Below are positions 1-8,699 of a DNA stretch of 64,000 nt, piece by piece (the first letter of the stretch is position 1; each line of letters starts with the position of its first letter). The stretch spans positions 1-64,000 of IMG/VR virus record IMGVR_UViG_3300037358_000003, one strand, 5' to 3'. The translations under genes were made by a program, and so were the position numbers. The notes beneath the pieces are model-generated. The model was not told where the DNA came from. It made no database searches and saw only the letters and a list, made by a program, of their open reading frames with translations. The DNA is from a virus.

Positions 1-1706
1 GCTGGCAGCGTGACCGAAGACGAATCAACAATCATTGTTTTGTTGCCGGTCATGTCATTGCCAGTAACGAAGACCGAACCGTATGTGCCAGCATTGAGTG
101 TCAGTGCGACGGTGTTGACGGAGGCTCCACCGATGGCGCCCATGTCGTTGCCCTGAATGACTGGCTGCGTATAACCACCAGAAACGGGTGAAACTATGAT
201 GCCGTTTGTCCATCCGCCAATCTGACAATTGGTAATGTCAAAGTCGGCAGCGGCGGTGACACTAGCGCCAGTGCTGCTGCCCTGTGCGCCAGATACGTTG
301 ATGATCCAGCAACCGACGAATTCGATACCACTATGAACTGATGATCCGCTTGTGGTAATGGCAATCGCCGCAGCATTCAACGATGCTGGAGATAGCGTAA
401 ACCAACAACCAACAAAGTGACAGCGAACGGCTGTGCCGGGTCCAGAAATCAGCAGAGAGTTCGTAACGCCTTGGTCAAAGAAACAATTGGTGGCGAAAAT
501 GGACGCCGTTACGTCGCCATTGGTCACGGTAAGGTTGAGGTTCACTAAACACTGAACGATCCCACAGTCCACCATGAGGACCGCACCGCCATTGGGACAG
601 GCGATGCCGTTGGCAGAGTGTCCAGTGCCGGGGAGACCAGCTGCGTTACCGATCATCTCTAGATCAGAAAAGTACGGACTGGCATTCAATCCATTGACGT
701 TGATCGCAGTTCCAGTCCAACCCTCAAAGAAACAGGCTCGCACCACCGCACCGTTACCGCCGTTGGTGGCGTCAGAGAATGTGATGCAACCGGCGAACGG
801 ATCGCCTCCACCAGCGGTGAAGATGCATCCCTCAATGAATGTGTTGATATTGGCGCCGCAGTCGATGACGTAGTTACCGGTCATGGTGACGAACGTCTGA
901 AACAACATATCGCGAATCGACGTATACGTTGACGCCGGGTCACTGCTGTAGAGCGTAATCAAATTGGTGCTGGTAATCGGCGTGTTGACCCAAATGAGTC
1001 CAGACGACCCGTGCACGCCCTGAATGGCGAAGTCCTTGGTAAATGCGGTTAATGCTGCACTCACGTACACGTTGCCCGGTGGGAAGTAGATACACGATCT
1101 GTCCGGAGCGTCAGCAAAAATAGCATTCAGCGCCGTAACATTGGCGGTTGCAGCCCCAGTCGTGGCGTTGTTCATGATGACGTTTGCGTATTGGTTGTTG
1201 CTAACGTCGATCCAGCCATTGGTCAGGGTGGATACAATTGAACCAATGGATGCCGCCGTCCACTGGCTCGTGACGCCATTGTAGACTAGAAATTCATCAT
1301 TAGTCGGGGTTGTGCTCGATACGGAGAACCCCTGGAGAGCCACTGCGTTCTGCTGTATTTGACCGACGCCATCGTACAGCGTCCAACCCGCCTGCGTGTA
1401 CTCCAATCGGCCACCAGCTGGAATGGTGCAGGTAGCGACGCGCGTAGTCGTGCCATTCGCAAACACGCTTGCGGATGTTGACGTGACCGCAGTATTGGTC
1501 AGCGTGACCATTGACACCAGAGCGTAGTTGCCACCGCCTGGAGAGTAGATCGTCGTGGCGCCCGTTCCGAGAACGACAGCGCCAGAAGACGGCACAAGGT
1601 TTTCGTAGGTTGAACCGTTCAGACGGCCCCACGCGGCCACATTGATTGCTGATCCAGCACTAGCAAATCCGACGAGAGAGTCTGTTCCGTTAAGAGGAAT
1701 CGTCAT
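1..1706 (-). CDS. Tail fibre/spike protein, beta-helix type, C-terminus beyond window
   Basis: An uninterrupted frame runs from the ATG at 1706 to the left edge (568 codons visible), so the 3' end is missing. Residues 1-120 repeat the N-terminal domain of the gene at 2380-3144, starting MTIPLNGTDS and sharing the RLNGSTYENLVPS and GWTLYDG blocks; I infer this is the module that docks on the tail. The remainder is rich in short Gly/Asn/Thr strands with recurring TNCxF, GCWF and I.GN patterns, typical of right-handed beta-helix fibres. The start overlaps the stop of the upstream gene as TGATG, so translation is probably coupled. Role inferred: receptor binding or polysaccharide degradation at the tail tip; no catalytic motif was seen. 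Confidence 0.8.
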   Translation of the reverse strand, partial: MTIPLNGTDSLVGFASAGSAINVAAWGRLNGSTYENLVPSSGAVVLGTGATTIYSPGGGNYALVSMVTLTNTAVTSTSASVFANGTTTRVATCTIPAGGRLEYTQAGWTLYDGVGQIQQNAVALQGFSVSSTTPTNDEFLVYNGVTSQWTAASIGSIVSTLTNGWIDVSNNQYANVIMNNATTGAATANVTALNAIFADAPDRSCIYFPPGNVYVSAALTAFTKDFAIQGVHGSSGLIWVNTPITSTNLITLYSSDPASTYTSIRDMLFQTFVTMTGNYVIDCGANINTFIEGCIFTAGGGDPFAGCITFSDATNGGNGAVVRACFFEGWTGTAINVNGLNASPYFSDLEMIGNAAGLPGTGHSANGIACPNGGAVLMVDCGIVQCLVNLNLTVTNGDVTASIFATNCFFDQGVTNSLLISGPGTAVRCHFVGCWFTLSPASLNAAAIAITTSGSSVHSGIEFVGCWIINVSGAQGSSTGASVTAAADFDITNCQIGGWTNGIIVSPVSGGYTQPVIQGNDMGAIGGASVNTVALTLNAGTYGSVFVTGNDMTGNKTMIVDSSSVTLP

Positions 1707-2380
1707 CAGATCACCATCGCTATTGGATTACCCGTTGGCGTTACCCATGTGATAATGATTTGACCGGCAGATCCCGCTCCACCAGTGGTGGTGCCCGTAC
1801 CGCCGCCGCCACCGCCACCGGCGCCAGGAGAACCACCGGCAACACCACTGCTTCCGTTAGAGCTTCCACCACCCGAACCACCCGCGGCGCCACCAGGACT
1901 ACCCGTCCCAGCAGTACCACCTGCACCAGCAGTACTGCCCGTACCCGAACCGCCAGCACCACCAGCACCAGTTGATCCACCAGAACCACCACCACCACCA
2001 CCAGCGTTACCGGCACTGACAGCAGAACCACCAGTGCCACCACTTTGAGCACCCGATGACGGGGTACATGCCGCAGCGGTACCCGCGGTAACGCTATTGG
2101 CTGTAGCTGCTTGAGCTATGACATTGACAGCATCGCCAGGGAAAGTCGAGTTGGTTCCTGAGTTACCAGCACCAATGGTCGCAGTGTAGGAGCCAGATGC
2201 ACCTACGACAACGGCTACGTTCTGAGTGTACGCACCACCACCACCACCGATGCCACCAGTAGCAACACCGTTACCAGCCGCACCCGACGCTCCAGCACCC
2301 CATGCTTCGACTATCAGTGACGTGACGCCAGCGATGCGAGTCCATGTAGGGGCGGCAACAGTGAGTGTTTGACTGGGCAT
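1706..2380 (-). CDS. Polyglycine-rich tail-tip adhesin
   Basis: This 224-residue protein has an N-terminal 35-residue block (PSQTLTVAAPTWTRIAGVTS) followed by about 150 residues dominated by Gly, Ala, Ser and Thr with many GGGG and GGSG runs, and ends in a short hydrophobic strand segment (GQIIITWVTPTGNP). The layout, a short capping segment then Gly-rich loops, resembles polyglycine-II adhesins of phage tail tips such as S16 gp38; that is family knowledge, and the match here is by composition only. It lies between two fibre genes that share an N-terminal domain, which supports a host-binding role. An open frame on the opposite strand at 1785-2048 is the mirror of the Gly codons. Confidence 0.75.
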   Translation of the reverse strand: MPSQTLTVAAPTWTRIAGVTSLIVEAWGAGASGAAGNGVATGGIGGGGGAYTQNVAVVVGASGSYTATIGAGNSGTNSTFPGDAVNVIAQAATANSVTAGTAAACTPSSGAQSGGTGGSAVSAGNAGGGGGGSGGSTGAGGAGGSGTGSTAGAGGTAGTGSPGGAAGGSGGGSSNGSSGVAGGSPGAGGGGGGGTGTTTGGAGSAGQIIITWVTPTGNPIAMVI

Positions 2381-3144
2381 TACGCTGTCACCTGAAATAC
2401 AATCGTCACGGTCAGTCCAGCGGGTGTTGATGCTGGCGATGTAATGACAATCTGGAAAATATCGCGAGCGTTCACAGTCGGAGTGCCCGTCGCCGCAGTC
2501 GTGGTTGGTGTGGTGGTAACTGCAATCGCACTCAATCCCGTGACCGCTGAAAAACTGGGGGTACTAGCGAATGTGGCCTTGTTCACGGCGACCGTGCATG
2601 TGCCAGTAAGCATTGAACAGTTCGCTTCTTGAATTGTTAGCGTTTGACCTGCCGCAAGTGGTGGTGCGTAGAACCACGGGACTGGAGTGGTAGCAGATGC
2701 GACAATGGTGCCTTGTAGCGCGAACGTTTGGCTGATGTTGAACGGAAAGGAGCTTGCTGGCAGACCCTGAATGCCCTGTTGTCCCACTGTTTGCAAGTTG
2801 CCGTTGCCATCATAGAGATGCCAACCCTGTTGCGCATATTCGGCGCGACCACCAGGAACAATCGTAAACTGAGCGATGCGAGTGGTTGAACCGTTGGCGA
2901 ATACGCTAGCGGACGTGGTGGATGTGCTGACATTGGTCAGTGTGGCGTACGATACGACTGCATAATTCGTGCTGGTGGGTGAGTAGATCGTGCCGACTGA
3001 TGTGCCAAGCGTGACGGCACCGCCAGATGGTACGAGGTTTTCGTATGTGGCACCATTGAAGCGACCCCACACTGCGCACTCGATAGCGCCAGCAGCGGAT
3101 GCGTTGCCCTGAATGGAGTCAGTACCATTGAGCGGAATCGTCAT
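2380..3144 (-). CDS. Tail fibre protein with shared N-terminal domain
   Basis: I start this 254-residue protein at the ATG at 3144 (MTIPLNGTDS) because that matches the start of its paralogue at 1706 and overlaps the preceding stop as TAATG. Residues 1-125 are the shared docking-type domain; residues 130-254 are a separate Thr/Ala/Val-rich beta domain containing a Cys pair (ANCSMLTGTC). It ends against the start of the Gly-rich adhesin. Most likely a short fibre or fibre-base protein. Confidence 0.75.
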   Translation of the reverse strand: MTIPLNGTDSIQGNASAAGAIECAVWGRFNGATYENLVPSGGAVTLGTSVGTIYSPTSTNYAVVSYATLTNVSTSTTSASVFANGSTTRIAQFTIVPGGRAEYAQQGWHLYDGNGNLQTVGQQGIQGLPASSFPFNISQTFALQGTIVASATTPVPWFYAPPLAAGQTLTIQEANCSMLTGTCTVAVNKATFASTPSFSAVTGLSAIAVTTTPTTTAATGTPTVNARDIFQIVITSPASTPAGLTVTIVFQVTA

Positions 3145-3389
3145 TAGCCCGCCAAAAAGAATGCGTAGTCTTCGGTAGCGCCTGGGGGCGTGGTCCACTC
3201 AAGTCCAGATGGATCAGCGCCTCCGACCGTGAGTACAGTATTGGCTGAACCTTGGGCGAGAAGTTCGCCAGTGCCAGAGCCTGTGCCGACGAAGATTTGT
3301 CCAGCAGCAGTGAACTGCTTTTCAATTTGCGCTGCTGTCAGTTTGTACGGAGCAGCACCGAACGGAGGGATTGGAATTTTGATCGCCCC
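3144..3389 (-). CDS. Fibre extension ORF without canonical start, in frame after an amber stop
   Basis: Immediately after the TAG (3390-3392) ending the 583-residue fibre gene, the same frame stays open for 81 codons to a TAA that overlaps the next ATG. It encodes GAIKIPIPPFGAAPYKL followed by a hinge-like block (GQIFVGTGSGTGELLAQGSA, then VLTVGGADPSG) of a type common in phage tail fibres. No ATG, GTG or TTG lies in frame near its beginning. Either the amber codon is read through to give a 664-residue fibre, or translation starts at a rare codon: AGGGGG at 3386-3391 precedes an ATT by 8 nt. I cannot decide between these. Confidence 0.6.
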   Translation of the reverse strand, partial: GAIKIPIPPFGAAPYKLTAAQIEKQFTAAGQIFVGTGSGTGELLAQGSANTVLTVGGADPSGLEWTTPPGATEDYAFFLAG

Positions 3390-5141
3390 CTAGAGAACTG
3401 TCCAGCACACGCCGTCGCCGCCAGTGCTACCGATGATGTAAATTTCGTTTGCGTTAGCGCAGGTGAACGGGACCGCCTGACCAGGTTGCAATTGATATCC
3501 GGTTGATGTAGTAACGCCCGATGGTCCGACCTCAACGCTTGTCCCAGTATTACCGACGAGTGCCTGAACAAGTACGCCGTTGGTTACTGGTGTCGATGAG
3601 GCTGTGATTTGAACTGCGGCGCCACTTGTCCACGTGGTTTGTCCAGTGATCGGACCCGTTGTCGTTAATGTGCCGACATCCCATGTCCCGCTTTGTGAGA
3701 CGCCCTGCACTCCATACGGAATTGCAGTAACGCTACCGCTGACGACTTCGGACCATGCTCCAGCCTGTACAACAGACACGCTGCCCGACACGACTTGGTT
3801 GGCGGGAAAGTTCGATACTGAAGCTCCCCAGTTTCCCTGCTGGGCGGCATTGACCGTACCGGAAACAACCCACGGTGATGTGCCTTGTGTGACAGACGCT
3901 CCCCAGTTGCCAGACTGCGCCGCAGTGACAGACCATGGGGCGCCAGATTGACTAACGGATTGGACTGCTGGGAAGTTCTGTACAGAGACAGAGCCAGATA
4001 TGGTATCAATAGTGAAAGGGTTTAATACGCTAACGGAGCCTGCCACATTCTGCGTGGCCGGAAAGTTGCTAATCGAAGCGCCGTAGTTACCCTGTTGCTG
4101 TGCATTGACAGTTCCCGACACAACCCATGGACTTGTGCCCTGAGTCGTGACGACGGTTCCCTGGACTGATGCGCCCCACGGACTGCCAGACTGGCTGACG
4201 AGCCAGGGCGATGTCGCTTGCGTGACTGGCAACTGACCTTGAACAGATGCGGTCCATGCGCCTGATTGCGATACTGGCTGCACCGCAGGGAAGTCCGTGA
4301 CATTGACGGAACCAGTAACGCTGACAGAACCGCTGACGGTCTGGTTGCCAAATGGAATTGCGGTGACCGATCCGCTGACCGCCTGGACTGCGGGGAAGTT
4401 TTGAACGGAGACCGAACCAGAGATTGTGTCTATGGTGAATGGATTCAGAACCGACACAGACCCGGCCACAGTCTGTGTGACTGGGAAGTTGTTAACTCCG
4501 ACCTCGCCAACAACGGACACGCTGCCAGCAACGGACACGCTGCCAGCAACGACTTGTGTCGCAGGGAAATTCGATATGGACGCGCCATAGTTGCCGACTT
4601 GCTCGGCACCGACAGTCCATGGTCCACCCTGGAATGCGGTAACGCTGCCAGCAGTGAACGTGACCTGCTCGACATTGAGCACCGACACAGAGCCGCTGAC
4701 GGCCTGAGTGGCTGGAAAATTCTGGACGCTTACCGAACCACTGATTGTGTCGATCGTGAACGGATTGAGCACCGAGACAGAGCCGGATGTAACAGTATTC
4801 CACGTACCCTGTTGAATCGCACTGACTGAGCCTGAAATCGGCGTGGGCTGAGTGGTAAAGTTCGGATCGGTCGGCAGTACGTCGTAGATGATCTGGAGTT
4901 GGTCGGTGCTCGACAGACCGCTTGGCAACGACGTGAGGTTGATGACATTGCCGGGTCCAGACACTGTAGCTTGCGCCAATGTGGGAACTGCAAAGTTGTA
5001 AATGATCTCGTTGTTGGTAACGTCCGTAATGAGGTACAGACGTGACAGGTCAACAGATGCGGCAGCGTTGCCGTATGCAGATAGCGTGACAGTTTTGGCG
5101 CTAACGCTGAAGACGTATGGCTCAATGATCTGCTTGCTCAT
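3390..5141 (-). CDS. Repeat-rich tail fibre
   Basis: The 583-residue protein has an N-terminal domain of about 105 residues followed by roughly 380 residues of short imperfect repeats based on SGSVSVQNFPATQAVSG and QGTSPWVVSGTVNAQQQGN, then a C-terminal domain of about 80 residues ending GDGVCWTVL. Repeats of this kind form fibrous beta structures in phage fibres. The start ATG overlaps the stop of the upstream gene by 4 nt. The stop is TAG followed by GGG, and the frame stays open for 81 further codons. Confidence 0.8.
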   Translation of the reverse strand: MSKQIIEPYVFSVSAKTVTLSAYGNAAASVDLSRLYLITDVTNNEIIYNFAVPTLAQATVSGPGNVINLTSLPSGLSSTDQLQIIYDVLPTDPNFTTQPTPISGSVSAIQQGTWNTVTSGSVSVLNPFTIDTISGSVSVQNFPATQAVSGSVSVLNVEQVTFTAGSVTAFQGGPWTVGAEQVGNYGASISNFPATQVVAGSVSVAGSVSVVGEVGVNNFPVTQTVAGSVSVLNPFTIDTISGSVSVQNFPAVQAVSGSVTAIPFGNQTVSGSVSVTGSVNVTDFPAVQPVSQSGAWTASVQGQLPVTQATSPWLVSQSGSPWGASVQGTVVTTQGTSPWVVSGTVNAQQQGNYGASISNFPATQNVAGSVSVLNPFTIDTISGSVSVQNFPAVQSVSQSGAPWSVTAAQSGNWGASVTQGTSPWVVSGTVNAAQQGNWGASVSNFPANQVVSGSVSVVQAGAWSEVVSGSVTAIPYGVQGVSQSGTWDVGTLTTTGPITGQTTWTSGAAVQITASSTPVTNGVLVQALVGNTGTSVEVGPSGVTTSTGYQLQPGQAVPFTCANANEIYIIGSTGGDGVCWTVL

Positions 5142-5608
5142 AGTGCCGTCGCCATAGCTATAACAAATCCTTCTGAGACACCTTCGATGTCAACGATTGG
5201 TCCAGTGGGATTTGTGACGGTGATTGAACCATCGGGCGATGCAATCTGCAATATGGTCGTGCCAGAGGGAAACAACTTGAAGCCGCTGCCGTCTTCATAG
5301 TTCAGCGAACCATTGTTGGGGATCGCAGTTGGCGGAACGATGGGGACGTTGTTGATGTAGAGTTCAATCGTCTGCACCGAACCGCTGGTGTTCGGGAAGT
5401 ACGCGCTGGAGATGAGTGCGGAGACGGATGCGGCGTTCGTATAGATGGTGCCGATACTCGTTGGCACGTAGCCCTGTGCTGGAGTGTCATACGATTGTGC
5501 TACGGGCGGCGTGGCCGTGTTCATCACAAGGCCAGTGACGGTGTAGAAAACCACGCTGGCGGATGCCGTCTGTCCCTGGAGCGATTGGTTCGGACCGAGT
5601 GCGATCAT
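5138..5608 (-). CDS. Minor tail/fibre-associated protein
   Basis: A 156-residue protein starting MIALGPNQSLQGQT, predicted all-beta from its alternating Val/Thr/Ser pattern and lacking Cys. A central stretch (YVPTSIGTIYTNAASVSAL) resembles receptor-binding or connector proteins of siphophages. It overlaps both neighbours by 4 nt, so it belongs to the fibre operon. Exact role unknown. Confidence 0.6.
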   Translation of the reverse strand: MIALGPNQSLQGQTASASVVFYTVTGLVMNTATPPVAQSYDTPAQGYVPTSIGTIYTNAASVSALISSAYFPNTSGSVQTIELYINNVPIVPPTAIPNNGSLNYEDGSGFKLFPSGTTILQIASPDGSITVTNPTGPIVDIEGVSEGFVIAMATAL

Positions 5609-5979
5609 CCGGCTTGCACCGTGTAGTGACCTACGTCAAAAAATGCGCTAGCACCAGCGGCAACCGGACCAACTACAGCAATACCCGGCGTGCCGATCTG
5701 AAAGTTTCCACCAGACAACGAATCCCAGAATCCGGCATATAGGTCACCGCCGACAGCCGGGAGGCCAGTGAACGTCTGCGTATTCGTGGAACTCTGGACG
5801 TAACTACTTGCGCCGCCAAACGTTATTGGCTGACGTGCATACGGTCCAGTTCCACCGGATATCTCATTAGCGCCATTGTCGCCAGGTGCGGCGAAGTGGA
5901 GTGACATGAAATATGTCGTGGTCGGTGTTGCACCACCGTCTAGTGCGTTATCCGCGTAGACCGAACTCAGGTCGGGCAT
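5605..5979 (-). CDS. Tail fibre protein, paralogue of the 62421-62801 gene
   Basis: This 124-residue protein shares its layout with the gene at 62421-62801: a start of the type MPDL..YADNAL, then TTTYFMSLHFAAPGDNGA, then ARQPITFGGAS and a Gly-rich end. Proteins of this layout are annotated as tail fibre or minor tail proteins in actinophages. Two copies lie about 57 kb apart in two tail clusters, which suggests duplication. It overlaps the portal stop by 1 nt. Confidence 0.6.
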   Translation of the reverse strand: MPDLSSVYADNALDGGATPTTTYFMSLHFAAPGDNGANEISGGTGPYARQPITFGGASSYVQSSTNTQTFTGLPAVGGDLYAGFWDSLSGGNFQIGTPGIAVVGPVAAGASAFFDVGHYTVQAG

Positions 5980-8699
5980 TACGAATCATCTCTAGCAATC
6001 GAAATCGTGCCGTCATCGTTACGACTTACGACGCTCTTTTGCGGCTGCGTGTGGACGTGGATGTCTGGTGTGTCCTGCTTCGGCACCTTGACATTGACGA
6101 TTGGCTGCTCAACGTGGATCTCAGGGTTTACCGTGACTTGCGGCGGGTCTGATTTCTCCACGGTGATCGAATGCGTACTCGTCGCATCAATCGGGGCGTC
6201 CACTTGGATGTGATGGACCGGATTGGTCGTCGCATCTATGTTGTGAGTTTGCGAGGCGTCAATGTGATGCGTGCTCGTAGCGTCAACGTCCACCTTTGGC
6301 TGGAATTCTGCGTGGAGATGAATGTCTGGGATGATCGGCTTTGGCTGCTCGTTGTGGATCGTGATCTGCGGGGCGTTGTCATTCTTGCCCTTGGTCAGAT
6401 CACGGACGGAATCGAGCAGGCCATACGTGAGCCGCAAACGTTCCAGGTCGTCCCGTAGGTTATCGCTAACCATCTTGGCGGCAATGAGTGCGGTAGGTGG
6501 TTCGGGGGGCGTGTAGGCGACTACAGCGGTGTCTGGTGCCAGTTTAGCGACAGGCTCTAGCGTGACTTCGGTAGGGACCGGAGCATCGTCTTTAACCACG
6601 TCAGGATTCGGTGCAGCATAGGGTGCCTCACGAACGTCAGCAATGACGGATTTGACAAACTCAAAGTCGCCGGTACGGAGCGAGTCGTTTAGCAGGTCAG
6701 CCCGTACTGCGCTTTGATGGCTGAACTGAAACTCTCTGGGCGATGCCTGCCCCATATGGGATCTGGCGTACTTTTGGAACGCTGCGAGTTCCTTCTCGGC
6801 GTCGGTGTCCGGCTGGCGTGCGTCGTCCTTGGGCGTGACATCGGGCTTTGAGTCGGGGGCGACAGATGCGCTGGATGATTTTGGCGCAACGCTTGCACTA
6901 GTTGATCCGACACTTGCAGACGTTCCCACACTTGCGCTAGTCGCGTGCGGCTGCGTTCCGTCAGGGTTGACGGCTTGGCCTGTGGTGGGATCGGTGTGGG
7001 TTCCATCGGGGTTTGCGACGACGACCTTTGGTGTGGGTGGTTGGGCGGCAAGTTGCTGTTGAGTCTGTTGCGCTTCAAGACCGCCAGTCAGGTACGATAC
7101 GCCAGTGGCGGTCGTGACGCCCAACTGATCTGCCTCTGGGGTCGGGTCAAGAGGCACCCCACGCTCAGCGCGAATCTCATTGCGACTGCGAATGCCAGCG
7201 TTCACGTCGATCTGATCGGCCTGTGCGCGAGTCAGGTCATCGTCATCGTTTCCACCGCCAGTGGCCGTCATTGTCAACTCGGGACCAACGCCCATGAATC
7301 GACGCGTGAGGTCGTTGATGCAGTCAATGATGTGTTGCTTTAGTGCGTCAGTGGCAAACTGCTCCGACTGGTCGCCCTGTTGCTTGCCCTGTGCTCCCCC
7401 GCCAATAGACGAGTGCATCTGAATACCAAGCAACGATTGCGGAACGCCAAACTTCGCGCCAATTTGTAAAACGAGCATATCATCGTACGCCCCTTGATAA
7501 CTGTGCTCCAGCATGTCCATCTGATGTGCGGTCATGCCTGGGCGCAGTAAGAGCGCTTGCTGACGACGCTGGATCTGACCGGACAACTGATCGTTCAAAA
7601 TCTGGCTGTAGTAGCCGACTTGCTCGGGTGTCCAGCTGTCAGTCTCTGCCATCTCAATGATGAGTTGCGGCAAGATGCCATGCGAGTATTCAGCGTGCAA
7701 CCATGCTTGACGCGCTTGATAGATGGTCGCAATGTTGATGCACTCTTCAACGGGAGAGAATCCGTAGACAGTGTGCGGGCGTGGCCTGCGCAAATAGTAT
7801 GCCAGTTGGTCGCGAACGAATTCACTGGGAACGTTACCGTCGTAGTCAACGTCTTCAGCTTGAAATTCTCCACGAGGAAACCCGTACAGAATCTGCTGAT
7901 ACGCGGGCGCGGGCGGACGCGGCGGAAACCCTTGATTGTCAAGTAGAATCTTAATGGTGGGCGTGTCGATTTGCGACAGCGACAACAACTCTCCGCCGAG
8001 TGAAAATTCGGGAGCTACGGCCACACCATCGTACGTTAATGTTGACCATATAAACTGCGTCAGCCAGGGCGCGAATGGTTGGTTGGATCGCTTGTCCGGG
8101 TACTCCCAGAATTGCTGAACGCGGTTTAGCTCGTCACCATACTTCTCACGCGCGAAGGCGTTCGCCTTTGCAGTGTTCGTCAGATTCTGCTCTTGCATGA
8201 TTTGCTGCAAGATTTGCTGAGAGAATCCCCACGACCAATCCAGACCAGAGAGGGAATCTTGAATTAGCTCGATACACCTCGACACGACATCGCACTCAGA
8301 TGCCAGGCGTGATAGCACATACCAAGGAGTGTTGCGAGATAGGAGATTGACATTTTCGGTAACGCGGTACTGTGATCGCCGTGGCTGCGCTCTACCCTGA
8401 TCGTTAAGCGCGTCCAGTGGAGATGGTATTAATGGGTAGCCCGGTCCAAAGAGGGACGCAAACGTATCATCGGGACGCGGGAGCGGTGCATACGAGTCGC
8501 CAAATCCACCCTGTTGTGTAAACGGATTGGATGGATTGGCGAGCGGATACGTGGCACCAGAACTGGCGACAGTCTGAACTCCGGTCTGAGCAGCCATAGC
8601 GACCGCTGGAGAAATGGCCTTCTCTATGGCGTTGCCAATAGTCGTGGCGAGTTCAGTCTGGCGACGTTCCTTCCGTGTCGTGAGAATCGGTACTCGCAT
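5979..8699 (-). CDS. Phage portal protein with long C-terminal extension
   Basis: The product (906 residues from the ATG at 8699) has a portal core at about residues 100-500, with blocks such as CDVVSRCIELIQDSLSGLDW, YYLRRPRPHTVYGFSPVEEC and GAKFGVPQSLLGI. Portals form the dodecameric DNA gate of the capsid. I prefer the ATG at 8699 because GGAGAG lies 5 nt upstream; a start at 8738 would add 13 residues. The last about 350 residues are unusual: an Ala/Ser/Val repeat stretch (TSASVGSTSASVAP) and His-Asp-Val repeats (HHIDASQTHNIDATT, PIDATSTHSITVE). No head genes follow; the next genes are tail fibres, so the synteny is unusual. Confidence 0.85.
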   Translation of the reverse strand: MRVPILTTRKERRQTELATTIGNAIEKAISPAVAMAAQTGVQTVASSGATYPLANPSNPFTQQGGFGDSYAPLPRPDDTFASLFGPGYPLIPSPLDALNDQGRAQPRRSQYRVTENVNLLSRNTPWYVLSRLASECDVVSRCIELIQDSLSGLDWSWGFSQQILQQIMQEQNLTNTAKANAFAREKYGDELNRVQQFWEYPDKRSNQPFAPWLTQFIWSTLTYDGVAVAPEFSLGGELLSLSQIDTPTIKILLDNQGFPPRPPAPAYQQILYGFPRGEFQAEDVDYDGNVPSEFVRDQLAYYLRRPRPHTVYGFSPVEECINIATIYQARQAWLHAEYSHGILPQLIIEMAETDSWTPEQVGYYSQILNDQLSGQIQRRQQALLLRPGMTAHQMDMLEHSYQGAYDDMLVLQIGAKFGVPQSLLGIQMHSSIGGGAQGKQQGDQSEQFATDALKQHIIDCINDLTRRFMGVGPELTMTATGGGNDDDDLTRAQADQIDVNAGIRSRNEIRAERGVPLDPTPEADQLGVTTATGVSYLTGGLEAQQTQQQLAAQPPTPKVVVANPDGTHTDPTTGQAVNPDGTQPHATSASVGTSASVGSTSASVAPKSSSASVAPDSKPDVTPKDDARQPDTDAEKELAAFQKYARSHMGQASPREFQFSHQSAVRADLLNDSLRTGDFEFVKSVIADVREAPYAAPNPDVVKDDAPVPTEVTLEPVAKLAPDTAVVAYTPPEPPTALIAAKMVSDNLRDDLERLRLTYGLLDSVRDLTKGKNDNAPQITIHNEQPKPIIPDIHLHAEFQPKVDVDATSTHHIDASQTHNIDATTNPVHHIQVDAPIDATSTHSITVEKSDPPQVTVNPEIHVEQPIVNVKVPKQDTPDIHVHTQPQKSVVSRNDDGTISIARDDS

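Noticed and set aside
1785-2048. Proline-rich open frame on the plus strand
   Set aside because: It is the complement of the Gly-rich adhesin codons; Pro runs arise from GGN codons read backwards.
3600-4850. Periodic repeats that at first look like a CRISPR array
   Set aside because: Spacing is irregular and the repeats are coding repeats (SGSVSV, NFPATQ) of the tail fibre.
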